7,753 bases of DNA, from positions 1 through 7,753 of the forward strand of contig CALBET010000336.1 of assembly GCA_937888665.1 (NCBI GenBank), in the 5' to 3' direction. The notes below the pieces were generated by a model. It saw only the letters and a list, made by a program, of their open reading frames with translations, did not search any database and was not told where the DNA came from. Shown piece after piece: positions 1 through 5,448 of the stretch. Position 1 is the first letter of the stretch, and every line of letters begins with the position of its first letter. The DNA is from an uncultured Acidobacteriota bacterium. Its GTDB lineage: Bacteria; Acidobacteriota; Vicinamibacteria; Vicinamibacterales; UBA8438. The position numbers and the translations under genes are program-made.

Positions 1-1824
1 GGGGCCTTCGAGGGATCAGGCGACGCGTCTGATGCGCCCCTTGTCCAGCCTCCGCGCTTGCGGGTCTGGCAGCGGCCCGTCGCCATCGCGGTCTCGGTGC
101 TGGGCGCGCTCGTGGTTGGGGGCGCCGCGGTCTGGAGTCTGACCCGCCCCCTACCGCCACCGCCAGGCCCCGTCGCTCGCTTTCATATCCCCCTACCACC
201 GGGCCAGGCCTTCACAGATCCAGGCAGCTCTCTGGTCGCTATCTCGAGCGACGGCTCGCAGGTCGTCTACCGGGCGAACGAAAGTCTCTGGCTGCGTTCC
301 GTTGATCAGTTGGATGCCATGGAGGTATCGGGGACCCAGGGAGGACATGAAACGGTCTTCTCACCCGACGGGCAGGCGGTCGGGTTTTGGGCTGGCGGAC
401 AGTTACGCAAGGTGGCGGTTGGCGGCGGGCCATCCGTGTTCCTGGCTGACGTCCCTTCGATGCCCAGCGGCATGAGCTGGGGCCTCGACGACATGATTCT
501 CGTTGGCCAGCCAGAAGGCGTCGTGCAGGTGCCGGGCGCGGGTGGTGAACCCGAGCTCTTGATTCCAGCCGCCGAGGGGGAGGCCTTCCTCAGTCCGTCG
601 CTGCTGCCGGGTGGCGAGTGGGTCCTCCTGACCGTGCGTACCGCCGATCACGTGTCGTGGGACGAGGCGCAGATCGTCGCCCACTCGGTGGCGACCGATG
701 AGCGAACCGTGCTGATTGATGGGGGGCGCGGCGCGCGGTATGTCTCCACTGGGCATTTGGTCTACGGCCTGGACGGTGTGTTGTTCGTCGTGCCGTTCGA
801 CATCGATTCACGCGAGGTCACCGGCGGGTCGGTCCCGCTCGTCGAGGGGGTCCGACAAGGCCGAGTGTTCGGCGTGGTTCATTTCGATCTATCGGCCACC
901 GGTGCGCTCGTCTATGTCCCCGGTCTGGCGGACGAAAGCAACCTGGCCTCGCTGGTCTGGGTGAACCGCGACGGTGAGGAAGAGGCCATCGCCGCCCCGC
1001 CGCGGCCGTACGGACACCCCCGCGTGTCCCCGGATGGGACGCGCGTGGTAGTGGACATCGCGGACGCGAACGGAAGTGACGTGTGGATCTGGGATCTCGA
1101 GCGGGAGGTGCTGACGCCACTGACGTTCGATGAAGCCAGAGACGATTTTCCCCTGTGGACACCAGATGGCGAGCGGGTCGTGTTCCAATCCTCGCGTGAC
1201 GGGGGCGGGGTGTTCTCGAAGGCAGCCGACGGTAGTGGCCCGGTGGAGCGGCTCAAGGACGGCGCGGTTGCGCCCTCCGCCTGGTCCTCGGACGGACGGC
1301 TGATCTTCCAGCAGGTGGCGGACATTGGCGTGCTCTCGATGGATGGCCAGCAGACGGTGGAGATGCTGCTCGAGTCGGAGTACAACGAATTTGGCCCGGC
1401 TCTGTCGCCGGACGGGCGGTGGCTTGCCTACCACGCTGACGTCGGCGGCTCATCGGGACTCTACGTGCGACGCTTTCCCAACATCGAGTCCCAGTGGCGC
1501 GTACCAACCGATTTCGGCCGGCATCCGGTCTGGTCGCCGGACGGTCACGAGTTGTTCTTCCGGAGTCGCGGTGACGCAAATCTGCTGGTGGCGCGGATCG
1601 AGACGGAGCCTAGCTTCAGCGCCCTGGCCCCGGCGCCACTGTTCAGCCTGAGCGACTATCTATCGTCGAATGGGCGGCAGTACGACATCGCACCCGATGG
1701 CGACCGGTTCATCTTCCTAAAGCGTGAGCCTTCGGCACTAGCGAGCGGTGGCAACTCGTTCAGCGGCCTCGTCTACGTCGGCAACTGGAACCAGGAACTG
1801 CTCGAGCGCGTGCGGATCAACTGA
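1..1824 (+). CDS. Eukaryotic-like Ser/Thr protein kinase (K1), C-terminal part: membrane segment plus PD40/TolB-like propeller; 5' end outside window
   Basis: The frame is open from base 1 and ends with TGA at 1822-1824, giving 607 codons here. The first residues (GAFEG) correspond to the end of the kinase domain in the downstream paralogue K2 (LALEGAFD), so the true start and kinase domain lie upstream. The TTG at 58 is only an internal leucine codon. Codons about 26-47 form one hydrophobic membrane segment (AIAVSVLGALVVGGAAVW), followed by a Pro-rich linker. The rest is a beta-propeller with recurring SPDG-type blades at about codons 120 (FSPDG), 342 (VSPDG), 386 (WTPDG), 468 (LSPDG), 511 (WSPDG) and 563 (IAPDG). 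K2 aligns with it over its whole length, including the shared ending NW-x-QELLERV. In this family the propeller is thought to be a sensor or protein-interaction module on the far side of the membrane. Ligand and substrate are unknown. The kinase assignment is inferred from K2, because no catalytic motif is inside the window. Confidence 0.88.
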   Translation, partial: GAFEGSGDASDAPLVQPPRLRVWQRPVAIAVSVLGALVVGGAAVWSLTRPLPPPPGPVARFHIPLPPGQAFTDPGSSLVAISSDGSQVVYRANESLWLRSVDQLDAMEVSGTQGGHETVFSPDGQAVGFWAGGQLRKVAVGGGPSVFLADVPSMPSGMSWGLDDMILVGQPEGVVQVPGAGGEPELLIPAAEGEAFLSPSLLPGGEWVLLTVRTADHVSWDEAQIVAHSVATDERTVLIDGGRGARYVSTGHLVYGLDGVLFVVPFDIDSREVTGGSVPLVEGVRQGRVFGVVHFDLSATGALVYVPGLADESNLASLVWVNRDGEEEAIAAPPRPYGHPRVSPDGTRVVVDIADANGSDVWIWDLEREVLTPLTFDEARDDFPLWTPDGERVVFQSSRDGGGVFSKAADGSGPVERLKDGAVAPSAWSSDGRLIFQQVADIGVLSMDGQQTVEMLLESEYNEFGPALSPDGRWLAYHADVGGSSGLYVRRFPNIESQWRVPTDFGRHPVWSPDGHELFFRSRGDANLLVARIETEPSFSALAPAPLFSLSDYLSSNGRQYDIAPDGDRFIFLKREPSALASGGNSFSGLVYVGNWNQELLERVRIN

Positions 1825-1826
1825 CC

Positions 1827-1937
1827 ATGCCCCTGCCCACTGGCACCACCCTCGGCTCATATACCGTCACCGCCAAGATCGGTGAAGGCGGGCCTGTCCG
1901 CCGTAGCCCGTTGGCACCAGCCAGGATCGTCGAATGA
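1827..1937 (+). pseudogene. Relic of a kinase N-terminus (36 codons, ends just after the glycine-rich loop)
   Basis: An ATG two bases after the K1 stop opens a 36-codon frame ending at TGA 1935-1937. Residues 1-22 (MPLPTGTTLGSYTVTAKIGEGG) match the start of this kinase family; K3 reads MLLSPGTRLGHFDVTVLLGEGG. Homology stops abruptly after GEGG, where K2 and K3 continue with MG and the rest of the N-lobe. The remaining 14 codons look unrelated. The likely history is an internal deletion that joined the first codons of one kinase copy to the leader of K2. The TGA overlaps the K2 start as ATGA, so if this frame is translated it could couple translation of K2 to K1. It cannot be an active kinase, as it lacks the lysine, HRD and DFG motifs. 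A short functional leader peptide is the alternative reading. Confidence 0.7.
1923..1926 (+). promoter_or_regulatory. Shine-Dalgarno-like AGGA before K2
   Basis: AGGA lies seven bases upstream of the ATG at 1934. It supports that start over other candidates, as does the N-terminal alignment with K3. It sits inside the 3' end of the relic frame. Confidence 0.5.
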
Positions 1938-4627
1938 TCGGCCAATCTCTCGGTCACTATCAGATCGTCGGCAAACTCGGCGAAGGCGGAATGGGTGAGG
2001 TCTATCAAGCCAGGGACACCAAGCTCGACCGCGACGTCGCGCTCAAGGTGTTGCCGGAGGCGTTCACGGCCGACCCCGACCGGCTGGCCCGTTTCGAGCG
2101 CGAGGCCAAGGTCCTCGCCTCGCTGAACCACCCGAATATCGGCGGCATCTACGGGCTGGAGGAATCAGACGGGGTCAGGGCGCTGGTCCTGGAGTTGGTT
2201 GAGGGGCCGACGCTCGCCGACCGCATCGCGCAGGGCCACATCCCCATCGACGATGCGCTTCCCATCGCACGGCAGATCGCGGAGGCCCTTGAAGCTGCCC
2301 ACGAGCAGGGTGTCATCCACCGCGACCTCAAACCGGCCAACGTGAAAGTGAAGGCCGACGGCACGGTGAAGGTGCTCGACTTTGGTCTGGCGAAAGCGCT
2401 GCAACCGGAGGCGAGCGACCCGAACCAGTCGATGTCGCCCACCATCTCGCTGACCGCCGCGGCCACCCAAATGGGGATGGTCATCGGCACCGCCGCCTAC
2501 ATGGCGCCCGAGCAGGCGCGCGGCAAAGTCGTCGACAAACGGGCCGACATCTTCGCGTTCGGCGTCGTGCTCTACGAGATGCTCACCGGTCAGCGTCCCT
2601 TCCAGGGAGAGGATGTCTCGCTGACGCTCGCCGCGGTCATGACGTTCGACCCGGAGCTTGACCGTCTGCCCGAGACGATCGCACCCACGCTGAAGACCTA
2701 CCTGCGCCGGTGTCTGGCGAAGAACCCGAAAGACAGATTGCGCGACATCGGCGACGTGCGGCTGGCGTTGGAAGGCGCGTTCGACACAGCGGCTGACGCA
2801 CCGATGGGAGCGGGCGCCGCCCCGCGGGGTCGGACCTGGCGGCAGGTCACCCAGGCCGTGGCCATCGGCCTGGCCATCGCCGTCCTCTCGGGTCTGGGTG
2901 TCTGGTTCGTCGGTCGACCGGAGCCGTCACAGTTGAACCCGGTGGTGAGGTTCGCGATGCCGCTGGCAGACGGCCAGGCGTTCACCGGCACCGGTCGTCC
3001 AATCGTCGCGATCAGTCCCCAGGGAGACTACATCGCCTTTACGGCGAACAATGGTCTGTGGCTACGTCGCCTCAACGAGGCGGCCGCGACCCTGGTGCCC
3101 GGCAGCGTCCCTGCACGCAGTCCGTTCTTCTCCGACGACGGCCACTGGCTTGGTTTCTATCAGGAACCTGGTCAGCTGAAACGGGTTGCCGTCACGGGAG
3201 GTGCCCCGGTGACCGTCGGCCCGGCCGAAAACCCGTGGGGAGCCAGTTGGGGATCGGACGACACCATCCTCTATGGGCAGGCAGACGGCATCTGGAGCGT
3301 TCCCGGAACGGGCGGCACACCCGTGCAGGTCGTGTCACTCGAACAAGGCGCCGCCGCGCACGGCCCGCAGTTGCTGCCCGGCGGAAAGTGGGTGCTGTTT
3401 ACCTTGCGCCCGAACGGGGTCGCGGACTGGAACCAGGCCCAGATTGTCGCCCAGTCTCTCATCACAGGCGAACGACGTGTTCTGATTCATGGCGGTCGCG
3501 ACGCCCGGTATCTCGCGACGGGGCATCTGGTGTACGGGCTGAACGGCGCGCTGCTGGCGGTCCCGTTCGACCCGGACAACATGACGGTGACGCCGGGGCC
3601 TGTCTCGCTCGTCGAGGGGCTGGCGGAGGCCGACGCGACCGGTGCGGCGCAGTTCAGCGTGACCCGGAGCGGCTCGCTCGTGTACGCGCGCACCGAAGCG
3701 GCAGGGGGCGGTCAGCGATCGGTGGTCTGGGTGGACAGTGAGGGTCGGGAGGAACCGTTGACGGGGCTCCCGGCCGACGATTACCAGAGTATCGATCTCT
3801 CGCCCGATGGTACCAGGCTGGCGCTGGAAATCGGCGGGGGAGCGAACAGCGACATCTGGACCTACAACCTGGCGGATCGGACGCTCAATCCGGTCACCAC
3901 CGACCCGGCTGTGGACCAGGTGCCGCTCTGGATGCCGGATGGGCGCCGGCTCGTGTTCGCATCCATGCGTCTCGGTGACTGGGGCCTGTATCGGCAGAAC
4001 GCCGACGGCACCGGTGATGCCGAGCTCCTCTTCTCGGACTTCTCGGAGGGCCTCGCTGATGTGGCATCCGATGCCTGGACGCCGCAGGCGGACACGCTGG
4101 TCTTCGTGACGCGTCGCATGGGGGCGAATGCGCTCTCTGTGCTCTCGATGGAGGACGGGGTCGCGACCGAGCTGCCGCTTGAGACGGAGTTCAACGAGAC
4201 ACGGGCGGCGCTCTCACCCAACGGGGAGTGGATCGCCTACGAGTCCAACCGGTCAGGGCAGAATGAAATCTACGTCGAACGTTTCCCCCATCTCGGCGAC
4301 CGGCGGATCATCTCGACGGGCGGCGGCCAGCAACCGATCTGGTCTCCAGATGGAGGAGAGTTGTTCTATCTCGATCTCCAAGCGCGCCGTCTGATGGTCG
4401 TCCAGGTCACGACCGAGCGGGGGTTTGGCTTCACCACGCCGGAAGTGCGGTTCGAGGGGCGCTTCCTCGATCTTCGTTCCGCGCCCGGCTACGACGTGGC
4501 ACCGGACGGGCAAGGGTTCGTGATGATCAAGCTCGGCGCCGATGCGGCCGGAAGTGCCGCACCGCCGCAGCTTGACGTCGTGCTGAACTGGACGCAAGAG
4601 CTGTTGGAGCGGGTGCCGGTGCCATGA
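1934..4627 (+). CDS. Membrane-anchored eukaryotic-like Ser/Thr protein kinase with PD40/TolB-like propeller (K2), complete
   Basis: This 897-residue protein is predicted to phosphorylate Ser/Thr on protein substrates from the cytoplasmic face. The kinase domain spans about residues 9-283. It has the glycine loop G16-E-G18-G-M-G21, the VALK lysine K38, the alphaC glutamate E57, the catalytic loop H129-R-D131-L-K133-P-A-N136, DFG 149-151, APE 191-193, D205 with FxFG, and the late arginine R268. All catalytic residues are present, so it should be active and of the RD type. The loop from DFG to APE is long and rich in Ser/Thr, as expected for autophosphorylation control. A single membrane helix lies at about 306-326. 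The C-terminal propeller (about 335-897) has PDG-type blades near 399 (FSDDG), 622 (LSPDG), 666 (WMPDG), 760 (LSPNG), 803 (WSPDG) and 855 (VAPDG). The start has AGGA seven bases upstream and overlaps the relic stop. It follows K1 with no visible terminator, so an operon is likely. Substrate and signal cannot be read from the sequence. Confidence 0.95.
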   Translation: MIGQSLGHYQIVGKLGEGGMGEVYQARDTKLDRDVALKVLPEAFTADPDRLARFEREAKVLASLNHPNIGGIYGLEESDGVRALVLELVEGPTLADRIAQGHIPIDDALPIARQIAEALEAAHEQGVIHRDLKPANVKVKADGTVKVLDFGLAKALQPEASDPNQSMSPTISLTAAATQMGMVIGTAAYMAPEQARGKVVDKRADIFAFGVVLYEMLTGQRPFQGEDVSLTLAAVMTFDPELDRLPETIAPTLKTYLRRCLAKNPKDRLRDIGDVRLALEGAFDTAADAPMGAGAAPRGRTWRQVTQAVAIGLAIAVLSGLGVWFVGRPEPSQLNPVVRFAMPLADGQAFTGTGRPIVAISPQGDYIAFTANNGLWLRRLNEAAATLVPGSVPARSPFFSDDGHWLGFYQEPGQLKRVAVTGGAPVTVGPAENPWGASWGSDDTILYGQADGIWSVPGTGGTPVQVVSLEQGAAAHGPQLLPGGKWVLFTLRPNGVADWNQAQIVAQSLITGERRVLIHGGRDARYLATGHLVYGLNGALLAVPFDPDNMTVTPGPVSLVEGLAEADATGAAQFSVTRSGSLVYARTEAAGGGQRSVVWVDSEGREEPLTGLPADDYQSIDLSPDGTRLALEIGGGANSDIWTYNLADRTLNPVTTDPAVDQVPLWMPDGRRLVFASMRLGDWGLYRQNADGTGDAELLFSDFSEGLADVASDAWTPQADTLVFVTRRMGANALSVLSMEDGVATELPLETEFNETRAALSPNGEWIAYESNRSGQNEIYVERFPHLGDRRIISTGGGQQPIWSPDGGELFYLDLQARRLMVVQVTTERGFGFTTPEVRFEGRFLDLRSAPGYDVAPDGQGFVMIKLGADAAGSAAPPQLDVVLNWTQELLERVPVP

Positions 4628-4652
4628 TCGCCCTGACCGCTGGCCTCGGGCA

Positions 4653-4835
4653 CTGGTCGAGGACGGAGAAGCGGTCGTGATCGAGCGGCACGGGCGCCCG
4701 GTGGCGCAGCTGGTGCCGGTGCGCAAGCGCCGTGACTCCCCTCTGGGGGCTATGCGTGGGCAGTTCACGATGACTGAAGGCTGGGAACGGGCGCTCACCG
4801 ATGAAGAGGCCGAAGCGTTCTGGGGCGGGAGCTGA
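4653..4835 (+). pseudogene. Phd/YefM-family antitoxin remnant (C-terminal ~60 residues, no start)
   Basis: The frame from 4653 to TGA 4833-4835 reads LVEDGEAVVIERHGRPVAQL and continues with VPVRKRR, an LGAMRGQF block, and a C-terminus rich in acidic residues and tryptophan (WERALTDEEAEAFWGGS). The pattern of 'V-x-x-G-E-x-V-V-I-x-R-x-G-R-P-V-A-x-L-V-P' is the hallmark of Phd/YefM antitoxins that accompany PIN-domain toxins. The C-terminal part is the kind that wraps the toxin. The N-terminal ~25 residues, including the start and the beginning of the DNA-binding fold, are missing. No in-frame ATG lies between the K2 stop (4627) and this point. It begins about 25 bases after K2 ends, so a deletion breakpoint is likely there. 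Translation, if any, would need a GTG at 4677. Treated as non-functional. Confidence 0.75.
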
Positions 4836-4836
4836 G

Positions 4837-4959
4837 TACTACTGGGAAGTCATCATCAAAACGCAGAAGGGGTTACTCGCGATCTCGAACCTTCCGACAT
4901 GGTGGCGTCAAGCGACAGAGTTGACCACTGCGCGCGTGCTCCCGATCCGCCCCAGCTAA
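4837..4959 (+). pseudogene. vapC: VapC-like PIN-domain toxin remnant (middle segment only)
   Basis: Directly after the antitoxin stop, in another frame, the sequence reads YYWEVIIKTQKGLLAISNLP, then TWW, then ARVLPIRPS, ending at TAA 4957-4959. This matches the central part of PIN toxins of the VapC type: a (S)YWEVxIKxxKGxL helix, a WW motif and an RVLPIxP strand. Intact members are about 130 residues. Here the first ~50 residues, with the first catalytic aspartate, and the C-terminal part, with the DPFDR-like acidic motif, are absent. No catalytic centre can form. Position immediately downstream of a Phd-like antitoxin is the normal order for such modules and supports both calls. At the 3' side the frame runs straight into HigB-like sequence, so a second breakpoint lies near 4955-4962. 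The family call rests on motif memory, not on a search. Confidence 0.62.
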
Positions 4960-4961
4960 TC

Positions 4962-5279
4962 GGTGAACGTGATGGCAGCAGGGTTCGCGCTGACCAGCCC
5001 GACCGAATTCGCGCCGTGCTAGCACACCTCGACGCCGCTCGAGACCCCAGGGACCTAGCAGCCCGTGGCAAAAGCCCCGCTGCATTCGAACGGCGCTGAA
5101 TCACGCTTGGACTGCGTTGCTCCTCGGTCGAAAAAGGCCGATTTACTCCCTCGTCGCGCCTTGCCACGCGCGCCCAGCGCCGTTCTCGGTGCGTCGCGGG
5201 GTTTCACCACGGGCTGCTAGACCTCCCAGGGTACCGGATGCACCGACTCAAGGGCGATCTGAAGGGACACTGGAGTGAG
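4962..5279 (+). pseudogene. higB: HigB-type (RelE/ParE superfamily) toxin remnant, split by a MITE and truncated at both ends
   Basis: Two pieces lie in the same frame. The left piece (4962-5057) reads GERDGSRVRADQPDRIRAVL followed by AHLDAARDPRDL. The right piece (5220-5276) reads DLPGYRMHRLKGDLKGHWS. Together they follow the known HigB pattern of 'GS-x-V-x-x-x-x-x-x-R-I-x-x-x-L-A-x-L-D-A-A-x-x-P-x-D-L-D-L-P-G-Y-R-x-H-x-L-K-G-D-L-K-G-x-W-S'. A 160-bp palindromic element sits between them. Deleting it plus one TA copy joins CTA to GAC in frame and restores DLDLPGYR. The first ~15 residues and the last ~25 (the VxVSGNWRxxFRF strand and beyond) are missing, the frame ending instead in unrelated residues and TGA 5310-5312. 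An intact HigB cleaves mRNA at the ribosome; this one cannot. Toxin followed by antitoxin is the usual order for higBA. Confidence 0.78.
5058..5217 (+). mobile_element. MITE-like 160-bp palindromic element with TA target duplication
   Basis: The ends are perfect 11-bp inverted repeats, GCAGCCCGTGG at 5058-5068 and CCACGGGCTGC at 5207-5217. They are flanked by TA at 5056-5057 and 5218-5219. Similarity between the arms continues inward, with a Cs-and-Gs patch at about 5074-5080 and 5196-5201. A second perfect 11-bp pair follows (GAACGGCGCTG 5088-5098 with CAGCGCCGTTC 5175-5185). Near the centre is TCGGTC and GGCCGA around a GAAAAA loop (5124-5141). The whole element can therefore fold into one long imperfect hairpin. 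It has no transposase and no credible coding frame. TA duplication and this size are typical of MITEs mobilised by IS630/Tc1-mariner-type transposases, but the mobilising family is inference. The insertion site is inside the higB remnant and its excision restores that frame. A 4-bp GACC duplication with a 164-bp element is an alternative boundary. Confidence 0.75.
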
Positions 5280-5448
5280 ACGCGTGCCTGGATCCGCTGG
5301 AACTCAGCGTGACCGAATGCGCGAAGGTCCTCGGCGTTGCCACGCCGGTCAATGGCTGCGGTTGCAGACCGCCTACGATTTAGCTCGGGCGCGCGAACGC
5401 GAGCACCAGATCAAGGTCAAGCGCTACACGCCTCATCCGGCGGTCTGA
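5279..5448 (+). pseudogene. higA: HigA-type antitoxin remnant with internal deletion and frameshift
   Basis: Two HigA pieces lie in different frames. The first (5288-5341) reads LDPLELSVTECAKVLGVA, the start of the HTH_XRE-type DNA-binding region. The second (5347-5448) reads QWLRLQTAYDLARAREREHQ followed by IKVKRYTPHPAV and TGA, the characteristic HigA C-terminus. About 30 residues that normally lie between them are missing, including the recognition helix and the NGxAGISPEMAxRL stretch. The first ~20 residues are missing as well. The piece follows the HigB remnant directly, as in intact higBA operons. Without the recognition helix it could not repress a promoter. Its last 16 bases overlap the 3' end of the opposite-strand HNH gene. 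The C-terminal piece is very well preserved, so decay by deletion seems more important than point mutation. Confidence 0.8.

Noticed and set aside
58..60. TTG as the start codon of K1
   Set aside because: The frame is open from base 1 and its first residues align with the end of the kinase domain in K2, so the TTG is internal.
1860..1865. TATACC as a -10 box for K2
   Set aside because: It lies inside the relic coding sequence and no -35 element is found at suitable spacing.
4612..4722. GGTGCCGGTGC repeated exactly 100 bp apart at 4612-4622 and 4712-4722
   Set aside because: Both copies encode natural parts of their own proteins (the K2 tail and the LVPV of the antitoxin), so in GC-rich coding DNA coincidence is sufficient.
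4992..5012. DQPDRI read as the DPFDR-type acidic motif of the VapC toxin
   Set aside because: The surrounding residues (DGSRVRADQ before, RIRAVLAHLDAAR after) fit HigB much better and are in frame with the HigB piece to the right of the MITE.
4899..5099. A 66-codon frame with ATG start as an independent small gene
   Set aside because: Its first part is out-of-frame VapC-remnant DNA, its middle is the HigB remnant and its end runs into the MITE; the apparent start is accidental.
5046..5231. CCCAGGG at 5046-5052 and 5225-5231 as the target duplication of the palindromic element
   Set aside because: The copies are separated from the inverted repeats by unequal gaps (2 and 4 bases) if counted from CTAG. 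TA directly abutting the repeats gives a frame-restoring empty site; GACC remains a weaker alternative.
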